Shown: positions 43,948 through 52,240 of the stretch, in pieces
How positions within the stretch are numbered: the stretch's first letter is position 1
Layout: every line of letters starts with the position of its first letter
NCBI GenBank assembly: GCA_025934485.1
Contig: JAICXX010000006.1
Span: forward strand, 17,972 to 81,971
Length of the DNA: 64,000 bases
Source of the DNA: Chitinophagaceae bacterium
GTDB taxonomy: Bacteria; Bacteroidota; Bacteroidia; Chitinophagales; Chitinophagaceae
Direction of reading: 5' to 3'
Program-made: the position numbers and the translations under genes
Notes under the pieces: model-generated
The model's database searches: none
Seen by the model: the letters and a program-made list of their open reading frames with translations, nothing else
What the model was told of the DNA's origin: nothing

Positions 43948-45240
43948 ATGAAAAAGGCCCTCAGCGCTGTCACCGTTCTGGCCCTCTTTGTATCCTCCTG
44001 TATCCGAACCTATATTCCCATACCACCGCCGCCGCATACGGGCACCACAACTCCCGATAGTGCATTGAGCATCACCGGTCTGAGTGCGACCACCGGCGCA
44101 GGCGGTTCGAACATCACCATCTATGGCACGGGTTTCTCCACGACGCTCGCGGGCGATGAGGTGACCATCAATGGAAAAACGGCTACGGTCGTATCGGCCG
44201 CGGCGGATAGCCTGGTCATCACCATCCCGGTAAAAGCAGGCACGGGTATCGTAGCCGTCACCGTGGGCAGCACGACGACAACGGGGCCGGTGTTGACCTA
44301 TAAGGCCGTCTGGGTCGTCAGCACGTTTGCAGGCAGCACCAAAGGGACGGCGGACGGTACCGGTACCGGCGCGCAGTTCTTTGAGCCCATAGGCATCTGC
44401 AACGATGCCACCGGCAATCTCTATATTACCGATGCCGGCAACAACGAGCTAAGAAAGATCACCACCGCGGGTGTGGTCAGCACGCTGGCCACCAATGCAT
44501 CCGGCTGGGGGATCTGTATCAATAAACAGGGAACGATTTATTTCTGCGATGCCTGGGACAATTGCATCCGGCAATATACCACGGCCGGTGGCGTCACCAC
44601 CATCGCCGGCGGCGCCCAGGGTTATTATGGCGGTCCGGTTTCTCAAGCTCAGTTCAATTTTCCGGCAGGGATCTGTACGGATAGCACGGGTGTGCTTTAT
44701 GTCACGGATGCAGGCAATAGCGTCATCCGGGATATTTACGCAGGTGCGGTGGGCAATATCGCCGGCAACCCATGCAACAGCGGCTATACGGATGGGATCG
44801 GCACGCAGGCGATGTTCAGCGATCCTTATGGTCTGTGCACGGATGGTCAGGGAACACTTTATATCGCCGACACCTATAGCCAGCGGATCTGCAAGCTCGT
44901 AGCGCAATACAGCCAGGTTACGACGATCGCGGGGAGTCATTTGCGCGAGGGCACAAAGGACGGTGCGGGAACTGTCGCCAGCTTTTTTCAGCCCGGCGCC
45001 GTTTGTGTAGACGTCAATGGCAACCTGTATGTCGCCGATACCCAAAATCACCTGATCCGGATGATCACGCCCGATGGAACCGTGAGCACGATCGCAGGCA
45101 CGGGTAACCCCGGTGATGCGGATGGGATCGGCACGGCCGCCAGTTTCAACCAACCCTTTGGTATTTGCATCAATTCGCAAGGTGTGCTCTTTGTCGCAGA
45201 CTCCTGGAACAACAAGATCCGGCAGCTCATTGCACAATAG
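43948..45240 (+). CDS. NHL-repeat lipoprotein with IPT/TIG domain
   Basis: A 430-residue protein from ATG 43948 (the frame from 43894 has no better signal). Lipobox VLALFVSSCIRTY is followed by a Pro-rich linker (IPIPPPPHTG). An IPT/TIG domain (about 35-115, SITGLSATTGAGGSNITIYGTGF) comes next, then about six NHL repeats (PIGICNDATGNLYITDAGNNELRKITTAG, FNFPAGICTDSTGVLYVTDAGNSVIRDI and others) forming a beta-propeller, likely for binding a protein or sugar at the cell surface. It is a monocistronic gene; its partner is unknown. Confidence 0.9.
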   Translation: MKKALSAVTVLALFVSSCIRTYIPIPPPPHTGTTTPDSALSITGLSATTGAGGSNITIYGTGFSTTLAGDEVTINGKTATVVSAAADSLVITIPVKAGTGIVAVTVGSTTTTGPVLTYKAVWVVSTFAGSTKGTADGTGTGAQFFEPIGICNDATGNLYITDAGNNELRKITTAGVVSTLATNASGWGICINKQGTIYFCDAWDNCIRQYTTAGGVTTIAGGAQGYYGGPVSQAQFNFPAGICTDSTGVLYVTDAGNSVIRDIYAGAVGNIAGNPCNSGYTDGIGTQAMFSDPYGLCTDGQGTLYIADTYSQRICKLVAQYSQVTTIAGSHLREGTKDGAGTVASFFQPGAVCVDVNGNLYVADTQNHLIRMITPDGTVSTIAGTGNPGDADGIGTAASFNQPFGICINSQGVLFVADSWNNKIRQLIAQ

Positions 45241-45281
45241 AAACGGCGTTTCGAGCCGGCCGTCGCCCTGCTCGCCGCCGG

Positions 45282-45722
45282 CTATACCGGCATCCCGACA
45301 TGCTCCGTGAGATAGCTCTTCAGGCTGTTCCCGATGTGATCGTTCCAGCCGGCCTGGCAATCCTCGAAACATTCAACCTGTGGCACCAGTCCGTGGTGGG
45401 TCATATCGATCCGGACGCCATCACCGGCGGGCGTGATCTCCCATACGACGCTGGTGCCGGTCCATTCCGTTTTATTGTCGATCCAATGAAGGTTGCAATC
45501 GGTGACGAGCCAAACAACCCGCTGGTTCGGGATGAGTTCGGTGATCTCGAACGTGACATAGGTCTTGTCCTTACCGAAACGCACGGTGAAGACGTCGCGA
45601 AGGCTTTCGGAATAGCCCTCGACATGTTTGGCCCACCAGCCCGAGACCTGGCCGATGGCATCGAACGCGGCTTCCGCGCTCGCCGGGGTTGTAATGTGGC
45701 ATTGATAATCCTGATTGTTCAT
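45282..45722 (-). CDS. AHSA1/SRPBCC-domain protein
   Basis: A 146-residue protein, MNNQDYQCHITTPASAEAAFDAIGQVSGWWAKHVEGYSESLRDVFTVRFGKDKTYVTFEITELIPNQRVVWLVTDCNLHW. It carries the SRPBCC fold typical of the activator of Hsp90 ATPase group. It follows another such gene by 11 bases in the same direction, so the two probably act together. There is no clue to the ligand. Confidence 0.88.
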   Translation of the reverse strand: MNNQDYQCHITTPASAEAAFDAIGQVSGWWAKHVEGYSESLRDVFTVRFGKDKTYVTFEITELIPNQRVVWLVTDCNLHWIDNKTEWTGTSVVWEITPAGDGVRIDMTHHGLVPQVECFEDCQAGWNDHIGNSLKSYLTEHVGMPV

Positions 45723-45733
45723 GATCGTTGTTT

Positions 45734-46243
45734 TTATTGTGTGATAACACTCTTAAGTGCAGCGTTCTTGTTCCGCAGATCCAATCCACCCTCGAGCACC
45801 GATTTGAGGTTGGTGAGATAAAAGATCCAGCCCTTTGTATCGCCGATAAAATGCTTCCGGATGGTCTCTTCGTCCGTGGGTAAATGGCTTTCGATCAATT
45901 GGATGATCGTTTCGTCCTGCTCCTGGTAGATGGAGATCGTTACCGGGCAGCCTTTGGAGAAGGAAAAGCTGAACAGGTCCCTGCCATTGGCCTTTAAGAC
46001 CTTTCCCGAGCAAATGATCACCTCCGGGTTGGTAGTGAAGGCCAGCGCATATTCATCTCCTTCCTGGGCGAGTTCATCGCCGGAGCGAAGCTTTCCCTGC
46101 TGATCTTTATAGGTCGCCCGCAGGAACCAGGAAGTAACCCCCGAAGAAGAGGCCCAGGCCCTGTAGGCGTTCTCGATGCTGGTGTTGACGTTTACCCGTA
46201 GTTTGAATTCAGAGAATTTGGCGAGATCGAATTCCTGTGCCAT
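45734..46243 (-). CDS. SRPBCC/START-like domain protein
   Basis: A 169-residue protein: FSEFKLRVNVNTSIENAYRAWASSSGVTSWFLRATYKDQQG, the standard START-like entrance, with GWIFYLTNLKSVLEGGLDLRN near the C-terminus. It is the first of a two-gene unit; a perfect -7 box TAGCTTTG lies 23 bases before the ATG. The AraC gene upstream is separated by 73 bases and points the same way, so it may regulate the pair. The ligand is unknown. Confidence 0.88.
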   Translation of the reverse strand: MAQEFDLAKFSEFKLRVNVNTSIENAYRAWASSSGVTSWFLRATYKDQQGKLRSGDELAQEGDEYALAFTTNPEVIICSGKVLKANGRDLFSFSFSKGCPVTISIYQEQDETIIQLIESHLPTDEETIRKHFIGDTKGWIFYLTNLKSVLEGGLDLRNKNAALKSVITQ

Positions 46244-46316
46244 AAAAATGTTGTGTTTGTTTGAAACAAAGCTAAGGCACCGCTCTCGCCGGGGGCATAT
46301 TCAAAATGGAGAATTT

Positions 46317-47216
46317 TCAGGTCTTGCGGAAATGGGAAGGGGGCATGCCGAAACGCTTTTTAAAAAGCACGCTGAACGAAAAGGCGCTCTCGAAACCAAT
46401 GGCCTGGCATATATCGTTGATGGTCAAGTCATTGTTTTCAATCAATTGTCTGGCCTTTTTCAACTTGCAATCGATGAGGTATTGATGGGGAGTGATGGAA
46501 TAGACCTGTTTGAACATCCGGAGAAAATGCTGGCTGTTCATGGACGCGATGGCGGCGATAGCCTCGAGGGTGGGGCCGTCCTGGTAGTGGGCCTCCATCC
46601 AGTCTTTGGCCGTCGAGATGCGTTTGAAGATCTCAAGCCGGGTGGAGGCTTTCAGGGCCTGGATGTTTTGCGAATGTTTATAGGCCTCCTGGTTCTTTTG
46701 TACGAGGTCCTCGAACAGGCGTCGAATCGCCATGTCGGCCTGTAGTGCGGCGAAAGAGCCGGAACCGGCGCCCAGATCGATGAGCTGTAAGATCGTCGTA
46801 AAGATACCGGCATCGGCATGGGTCCTTTCAAGATAGGAGAAATCGTAGGGGAGGGTATCGAAGGGTTTTTCGAGCAGGACCTCGCCGCCGTACTGAAGGC
46901 TGAACATCACGAGATCGGGTAAGCGCGAATGAAAGAACAGCAGGGCAGGGTAGACGTCTTTTGTCCGGTTCCTGACGGCCAGCGTGCTCCCGCGGCTGAT
47001 AAAAAACACCTGGTCCCGGTCGAGCCGATGTTTGGCGCCATTGACAAAATAATCACAACTGCCGCCCGCCGCGGTCAGCAATCCAATGTTAGAGGGACAT
47101 TCGGGGCATTCGTAGGGCCGTTGCAAGTGTTCGGCAAACAGGAAATGATCGTTGTACACGGGCGGAGTGATCTCACCCGTAAAATTGAACGTCTCCGGCA
47201 TTCGTTGGAGGATCAT
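46317..47216 (-). CDS. AraC-family transcriptional regulator
   Basis: A 299-residue protein with an N-terminal cupin-type region (SCDYFVNGAKHRLDRDQVFFISRGSTLAV) and a C-terminal AraC DNA-binding domain (DGPTLEAIAAIASMNSQHFLRMFKQVYSITPHQYL and LTINDICQAIGFESAFSFSVLFKKRFGMPPSHFR). It is upstream of two SRPBCC genes on the same strand and may control them. The start at 47216 has a -7-like TACCTTGA 3 bases ahead. Ligand unknown. Confidence 0.88.
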   Translation of the reverse strand: MILQRMPETFNFTGEITPPVYNDHFLFAEHLQRPYECPECPSNIGLLTAAGGSCDYFVNGAKHRLDRDQVFFISRGSTLAVRNRTKDVYPALLFFHSRLPDLVMFSLQYGGEVLLEKPFDTLPYDFSYLERTHADAGIFTTILQLIDLGAGSGSFAALQADMAIRRLFEDLVQKNQEAYKHSQNIQALKASTRLEIFKRISTAKDWMEAHYQDGPTLEAIAAIASMNSQHFLRMFKQVYSITPHQYLIDCKLKKARQLIENNDLTINDICQAIGFESAFSFSVLFKKRFGMPPSHFRKT

Positions 47217-47408
47217 TGTTCAAGGTACCGAAAAAGTCCCGCATCGGGGCTTGACGGCGATCCGTTCTCCTAGCGATGGATCGAATAAGCGACCGACAGT
47301 TCCTCCGCATTGGCCTCCTGGTAAGTACTATGTATGCCTAAATGTAGTAAACGCGGGTGCGATATTTATTCATTGTAGAGAATCCTTAAAAAATCGTACC
47401 TTAAAAAC

Positions 47409-47822
47409 GTGAAGCTCCCCTATATACTATTAGCTGATAACAACGTAGAGCACCGGAACTCGTTCATTACGGTTTTTGATAAACAGATAGCCTATGCCAC
47501 CGTTTCGGCGGTGGAAGATGGGCAGTCGCTGCTGTCCTTTCTTGCCCATTGTGGCTGGCGTGATCTGCCCTCGCTGATCATCCTTCCTTATCGGCTGCGC
47601 GATACTACGGCCCCCGACTTGCTCCGTGAACTTTTGCTGGACACCCGGTACATGAAGATCCCCAAGCTCATCTGGAGCAGCACCGGCTCCATCAAGGAGA
47701 TGGAAGAGTGCAGGATCCTCGGCGTAAAACATTTCTACAAGACCCCCGAAGGCATCTTCGAGCTGGAGACCAATGTCCGGCAGATCGATGAGATCCTGAA
47801 GGCTGAACTGCATCTCGTTTGA
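47409..47822 (+). CDS. Receiver-like protein lacking the phospho-acceptor Asp
   Basis: A 137-residue CheY-like protein with a GTG start. The strand-1 acidic site is kept (ILLADNNVEHRNSF), and the conserved Lys is in KHFYKTP. The phospho-acceptor position, normally the Asp in a hydrophobic strand (LIILDYxLP), is Pro in LIILPYRL. The Thr/Ser position (IWSSTGS) is present. So it is probably a phosphorylation-independent pseudo-receiver. No histidine kinase is adjacent on this strand. A lipoprotein follows 10 bases later. The upstream box TACCTTAA with a 4-base gap supports GTG 47409. Confidence 0.8.
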   Translation: MKLPYILLADNNVEHRNSFITVFDKQIAYATVSAVEDGQSLLSFLAHCGWRDLPSLIILPYRLRDTTAPDLLRELLLDTRYMKIPKLIWSSTGSIKEMEECRILGVKHFYKTPEGIFELETNVRQIDEILKAELHLV

Positions 47823-47832
47823 GTATTCTGTT

Positions 47833-48444
47833 ATGATAAAGCTAACCCGTCCGTTATTATTTTGTCTGATCGCCTACTTATTTGCCGGCTGCGGTCAATC
47901 CCCACCGGCTCATGAGCCAATTTCTGATCCGGCAGCCGCCAGGACAGCGGCAGGCGATAGCATCGAGCAACTAACGCTTTTGAAGAATGTTTATCGTTGG
48001 CACGACAAGCATCAGCAGCCGGCGGATTTTGAGGTCATCGTACAAGACTCCTTTCAAACCGGGTTGAACTATGATTCCTTCAACAAGTCGTATACTGCCC
48101 TTAAGCAAACAAATTACTTCTCTCCTTCCTTTATCGATAATTACAAGAAGATCGCCGATGCAGTGGACCACCTATTGGTAACGGCCCAACCCAAAAAACT
48201 CAACGAGATCAATTTTTCTTTTCAGGATGGGGACCCATGGACCCGTTTCCAGGATGATGCGCCGTCGTTTTGGGATAGCCTGATCATCAGCGACTATAAG
48301 GCGACGGCCGACTCCGCGTCGTTAAAATGGAAGATCCAGGGCAATGGTTGGTCGTCCGACCCTTATACAGTGCGCTTCTCCAAACCCGCCGGTCACTGGA
48401 AAGTAGCTTATATGGAGGGGTTCGATACGAGCCTCCTTCATTGA
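47833..48444 (+). CDS. Hypothetical lipoprotein
   Basis: A 203-residue protein with lipobox (LIAYLFAGCGQS). After a linker it has a helical region (IEQLTLLKNVYRWHDKHQQPADFEVIVQDSF) and ends with a beta-sheet (WSSDPYTVRFSKPAGHWKVAYMEGF), a layout similar to DUF3828-type and other small periplasmic proteins. I do not recognise the family. It follows the receiver-like gene by 10 bases, so they may share a transcript and a role. Confidence 0.75.
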   Translation: MIKLTRPLLFCLIAYLFAGCGQSPPAHEPISDPAAARTAAGDSIEQLTLLKNVYRWHDKHQQPADFEVIVQDSFQTGLNYDSFNKSYTALKQTNYFSPSFIDNYKKIADAVDHLLVTAQPKKLNEINFSFQDGDPWTRFQDDAPSFWDSLIISDYKATADSASLKWKIQGNGWSSDPYTVRFSKPAGHWKVAYMEGFDTSLLH

Positions 48445-48486
48445 TCAGTGCGTCATATTCATCGGGCGGAACCGGGGTATGGCCTG

Positions 48487-48660
48487 TTAATGGTATTCTA
48501 TTTGATCGAGGTGATGGCGGTGCTGCTGGCCGTTGAAGATGCCGGTGGTCGTGCCGCCGGCGGTCGCGACATTGCTGACATTGTAGACCTGACGACCATT
48601 GGGTTCGCTTCTTTCGCAAATATGGAAATCGTAAGCTCCCGCATCTGTAGGGTCAAAAAC
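48487..48660 (-). pseudogene. Possible gene remnant, 57 codons without a start
   Basis: The minus strand holds an open frame with ordinary composition (TDAGAYDFHICERSEPNGRQVYNVSNVATAGGTTTGIF), bounded by a stop at 48661-48663 upstream and TAA at 48487. It has no initiation codon. It lies in the 218-base gap between two plus-strand genes and could be the tail of a lost protein. No family is recognised. Confidence 0.2.
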
Positions 48661-48662
48661 TC

Positions 48663-49772
48663 ATGGGCTATCTCAAAAAGCTGGGTATTTGTCTGCTCAC
48701 GGGCGTGACTGTCGTCATTGTATTGCAACGGATCGGTTATCGGCTAAGCTGGGAATGGGCAGGCCATCGTTATCCGCCGCCGGTGTTCACGATCGCCGGG
48801 GGTCTGCTGTTCCTGCTGGCCGCGATCGTGGCCAGTGCGGTCTGGCAGCGGAAAGGGGGTGCGGGCCGCGAGCGGAAAGGCGGTGCGGGCTTTCTTGCCA
48901 CGTCGGCGGTATGGCAGGGCATCTTAGCGGGTTTTATCGGCCTGGACCTGGCGACGTTCGGCTGGCAGAAATTGTTCCATCAACAATTCGTGGTACCCAT
49001 CGGGGGGCTGGATGAACCCTTCAGCAGCTTCTCGCGTGAGGATCTCACCTGGGCCTATTTCCATGCTTCTTATGCGTTCACGTGTGTGATCGCCGTGTGC
49101 CAGATCGCGGGTTCGTTCCTGCTGTTCTTCCGGCGGACCAGGCTTTTTGGCGCCATCTTTTTATTGCCGGTGATGATCAATATCACATTGATCGACGTCT
49201 TTTATGGTTTTGAAGCGGGCGTTACGGGGCATGCGGTCATCCTGCTCATAGGGATCGTGTATCTTATCCTGGTGCATTACCGGCGGCTCGCCAAGTTCTT
49301 TTTCCCGCGCGAGGGGGCGACAGGGCGTCGTATGCGTGGCGGCCTTGCACTACCCATAGCGCTGGTGGTCGTAGCGCCGATGCTGCTGATGGTATCGTTC
49401 GGTTCACCCGATCACAATCCGCGGCTAACGGGTAAGTATAATGTACAGCGGCTTCTTGTCAATGGTGTCGCCGTCATGGCGGGTTCCTGCCAGGACAGTG
49501 TGCTGACGACCGTGATCTTTGATCTGAACAACGACATGGTCCTTGAATTCAACGGCCTGCAGCGGCGATGGATCGGCAGCTACCGGTTTGACCGGGCTAC
49601 CGGGGACCTGGTGGCGTTCTGGCGCTTTCCGGCTGCGGCTCGGGATACGCTGGTCGCAAGGCTCGAACCTGATCATCCCGGCGCCTTGCAGCTCACGGGT
49701 TCGCTCGGGAAAGCTTCTCTTCAGGCGCTGTTAGTGAAGAGCGCGCCGCCAGCAGCAGGGCCACAAAGGTGA
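48663..49772 (+). CDS. DoxX-like membrane protein with C-terminal extension
   Basis: A 369-residue protein. At least six hydrophobic segments form the first two-thirds (IAGGLLFLLAAIVASAVW, GILAGFIGLDLATFGWQKLFHQQF, LLIGIVYLILVHY). GFIGLDLATFGWQKLF resembles DoxX/terpene-like small oxidase subunits. After a last helix (LALPIALVVVAPMLLMVSFG) comes a soluble region (YNVQRLLVNGVAVMAGSCQDSVLTTVIFDLNNDMVLEFNG). Its final 27 codons overlap the opposite-strand MHS gene by 80 bases. Function unknown. Confidence 0.7.
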   Translation: MGYLKKLGICLLTGVTVVIVLQRIGYRLSWEWAGHRYPPPVFTIAGGLLFLLAAIVASAVWQRKGGAGRERKGGAGFLATSAVWQGILAGFIGLDLATFGWQKLFHQQFVVPIGGLDEPFSSFSREDLTWAYFHASYAFTCVIAVCQIAGSFLLFFRRTRLFGAIFLLPVMINITLIDVFYGFEAGVTGHAVILLIGIVYLILVHYRRLAKFFFPREGATGRRMRGGLALPIALVVVAPMLLMVSFGSPDHNPRLTGKYNVQRLLVNGVAVMAGSCQDSVLTTVIFDLNNDMVLEFNGLQRRWIGSYRFDRATGDLVAFWRFPAAARDTLVARLEPDHPGALQLTGSLGKASLQALLVKSAPPAAGPQR

Positions 49773-51000
49773 CCGCTGAGGCGATAATGAGATAATAGCC
49801 TACGGCCGAAAGACCATAGCTCTTGGCCAGGGTGATAGCCAGATAGGGCGTCAGCGACGCGCCGATGATGCCCGCCAGGTTAAAGGCCAGCGAGGAGCCG
49901 GTGTAGCGCACCGCGGCAGGGAATATCTCGGAAAGCGCCGTGCCCAGCGGACCATAGGTGAGTCCCATCAGGAACATCCCCACTCCCAGGAAGACACCGG
50001 TCAACACGAGATTGCCGCTGACGAACAAGGGAGCAAAGACCAGTCCGAACACGAGGATCAACGCCGTTGCCAGCATCAGGATATTCATGCGCCCGTATTT
50101 ATCGGCCAGCCCGGCAGAAAGCAGGATACCAAGGGCGAAGAACAACATCGAGATCATGAGCAGGATCTCAAAGGTGGGTTTGGAATAATGCAGTACCGAG
50201 GTACCCCAGCTCAGGGCAAAGACCGTCATCAGATAGAACAGCAGAAAGGTGGTAATGGCAGCCGCCGTTCCCAAAACGATTGCCCGGGTGTGTTTGACGA
50301 ATACATCGGCCACGGGGACCTTAACCCGTTGATCCTGCTCCATCACCTTCAGGAAGTCGGGCGTCTCCGTGATCTTCAACCGGACATAGAGTCCGACAAA
50401 CACGAGAATGGCGCTGGCGATAAAAGGAATACGCCAGCCAAAGTCAAAGAATTGTTTATCGGTGAGGACATTGCCGAGGATAAGAAAAGTGCCGAGGGAC
50501 AGAACGAAGCCGAGTGGTGCTCCCAGTTGCGGGAACATGCCATACCAGGCCTTTTTGCCTTCCGGCGCATTCTCCATCGCCAGCAGGACGGCGCCGCCCC
50601 ATTCGCCGCCAAGACCCAGTCCCTGGCCAAACCGGAACAAGGCCAGCAGGGCAGGGGCGAGAATGCCGATCTGATGATAGGTAGGTAGAAGCCCTATCGC
50701 CACGGTAGAAGGGCCCATGGTCATCAAGGCCGCTACGAGGGTGGCTTTCCGACCCTTTCGGTCGCCAAAATGGCCGAATATCGCGGCGCCCAGCGGACGG
50801 GCGAAAAAAGCCAGGGCAAAGGTGGCGAGGGAATTCAAGGTGGAGGAAGTCGGGTCGCTTGCCGGGAAGAACAATTTGGGGAAGACCAATACTGCCGCGT
50901 TGGCGTAGATATAAAAGTCAAAGAATTCTATCGTAGTGCCTGCCAGACTAGCTAAAAGGATGCGCGAGGTGGAATTGCCGGTTCGTTGTGCCTGATTCAT
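49693..51000 (-). CDS. MFS transporter, metabolite:H+ symporter (MHS) family
   Basis: A 435-residue protein with 12 membrane segments: LLASLAGTTIEFFDFYIYANAAVLVFPKLFFP is the classic MHS N-terminus (as in ProP, KgtP and ShiA), followed by RPLGAAIFGHFGDRKGRKATLVAAL and GLGLGGEWGGAVLLAMENAP. Members import osmolytes, dicarboxylates or shikimate with protons; the substrate is unknown. It overlaps the plus-strand DoxX-like gene by 80 bases at the 3' end. A perfect -7 box lies 4 bases before its ATG. Confidence 0.93.
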   Translation of the reverse strand: MNQAQRTGNSTSRILLASLAGTTIEFFDFYIYANAAVLVFPKLFFPASDPTSSTLNSLATFALAFFARPLGAAIFGHFGDRKGRKATLVAALMTMGPSTVAIGLLPTYHQIGILAPALLALFRFGQGLGLGGEWGGAVLLAMENAPEGKKAWYGMFPQLGAPLGFVLSLGTFLILGNVLTDKQFFDFGWRIPFIASAILVFVGLYVRLKITETPDFLKVMEQDQRVKVPVADVFVKHTRAIVLGTAAAITTFLLFYLMTVFALSWGTSVLHYSKPTFEILLMISMLFFALGILLSAGLADKYGRMNILMLATALILVFGLVFAPLFVSGNLVLTGVFLGVGMFLMGLTYGPLGTALSEIFPAAVRYTGSSLAFNLAGIIGASLTPYLAITLAKSYGLSAVGYYLIIASAVTFVALLLAARSSLTAPEEKLSRANP

Positions 51001-51004
51001 CCGT

Positions 51005-51012
51005 CAAACATA
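51005..51012 (-). promoter_or_regulatory. -7 box TATGTTTG before MHS transporter
   Basis: A perfect TAnnTTTG on the minus strand, then 4 bases (ACGG) and the ATG at 51000, so the mRNA is probably leaderless. Confidence 0.5.
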
Positions 51013-51174
51013 TAACATTCCCGTGAATTTCCGGCGGTGCTGGCCGGGACATGATCCTTTGGCGGTGAGGACCGGGACATGGTCGTTCGGCGTGTCGTTC
51101 GGCGGCGAATCCGGTTGTCTGTTGAAAACCCGCTTGCTGCTTCCAAAAACAGGCGGAATTGGGTAAATTAGTAT

Positions 51175-52239
51175 ATGCGGGCGTTCGTCAATCATTTCGT
51201 GTTCAACAATGCCTGGGGATACCGGCTGGCAAGACATGCCTTTTTTTGGCTGTGCTACCTCGTGGTCTTCCAGGTGATGGACCTGCCCGATCATGGATTC
51301 AGGGCGATCGGGATGGCGCTGTGCTATCTACCGTTTAACCTACTCTTCGTCTACTTCGTGCTTTACCGGCTGGTGCCGCGGTTGCTGATGAAGTCCGCCT
51401 ATTGGCCCTTTTTCTTTTGGTATTGCGCCTGGGGGCTTGTATGTCTAACCATAAATTATTTCTGGAGCTACTTTGTTGTGCATCGCGACAGGCTGGTCGC
51501 CGGTGGTTTACCCACAACCGATGTGCTGCATACCATCACCGGCATCCTCGATGTCTCGGTTTTCACCATCGTGAATGTCATAGCGGCGCTGGGCATAGGC
51601 ATCACGCTATTTAAATTCTGGCGCCGCGAGGTCTGGCAGAAATTGCAGGTGCGCCAGGAAAAAACCAAGGCGGAGCTGGAGTTGCTCCGGGCAAAACTGC
51701 ATCCGCATTTCCTGTTCAATACCCTCAACAATCTCTATGCGTTGGTGATCGCACGATCCGATAAGGCGCCACAGATGCTGATGCGACTTAGCGCCATCCT
51801 GAGCTATGTATTGTACGAATGCCAGAGCGCCGAGGTCCCGCTGGAGCGCGAGATCAGCATCTGCAAAGATTACATCGAGCTGGAGCGGGAACGATATGGC
51901 GAGCGGCTCGACGTCTCTTTGGACTTTTCCGGACCCGTCGCCGGTAGGATGATCGCACCGATGCTGTTCCAGCCCTTTATCGAAAGTGCTTTTCTGCAAG
52001 GGGTGGCCGATCAGGAAGACAAGGTGTGGATGAGCATCGAGATGTCCGTGCTGCACAACCAGCTTTTTTTTAGAGTGATCAACAGCGCGGAGGCCGATGA
52101 GGACATCGTACCCGTGAGACCTGTCGCCGCCGGTGTCGAAAATGCCATCCGGCGGCTGGACCTGTTGTATCCCGACCGGTACAAGCTCAGCCGGGAAACA
52201 GCGGAGGGTGTCACCATCGTTTCGCTGACGATCGATTAA
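51175..52239 (+). CDS. LytS/YehU-type histidine kinase with degenerate ATP-binding domain
   Basis: A 354-residue membrane kinase with four N-terminal helices and a short coiled-coil linker, then the His box LHPHFLFNTLNNLYALV. The phospho-acceptor His is present. The N-box reads FQPFIESAFLQG, where the neighbouring paralogue and the family read FQPFIENAFKHG, so the Mg-binding Asn is Ser and HG is changed. The G-box region (AAGVENAIRRL) also lacks GIG. It may be inactive and work as partner or substrate of the second kinase, whose ATG lies 1 base after this stop. No LytTR regulator is nearby. The gene starts 3 bases after TAAATTAG. Confidence 0.9.
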   Translation: MRAFVNHFVFNNAWGYRLARHAFFWLCYLVVFQVMDLPDHGFRAIGMALCYLPFNLLFVYFVLYRLVPRLLMKSAYWPFFFWYCAWGLVCLTINYFWSYFVVHRDRLVAGGLPTTDVLHTITGILDVSVFTIVNVIAALGIGITLFKFWRREVWQKLQVRQEKTKAELELLRAKLHPHFLFNTLNNLYALVIARSDKAPQMLMRLSAILSYVLYECQSAEVPLEREISICKDYIELERERYGERLDVSLDFSGPVAGRMIAPMLFQPFIESAFLQGVADQEDKVWMSIEMSVLHNQLFFRVINSAEADEDIVPVRPVAAGVENAIRRLDLLYPDRYKLSRETAEGVTIVSLTID

Positions 52240-52240
52240 C

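Noticed and set aside
51040-51130. Short repeats (CCGGGACATG twice, GTCGTTCGGCG) before the first LytS gene
   Set aside because: Too short and irregular for a CRISPR or operator call; no coding potential.
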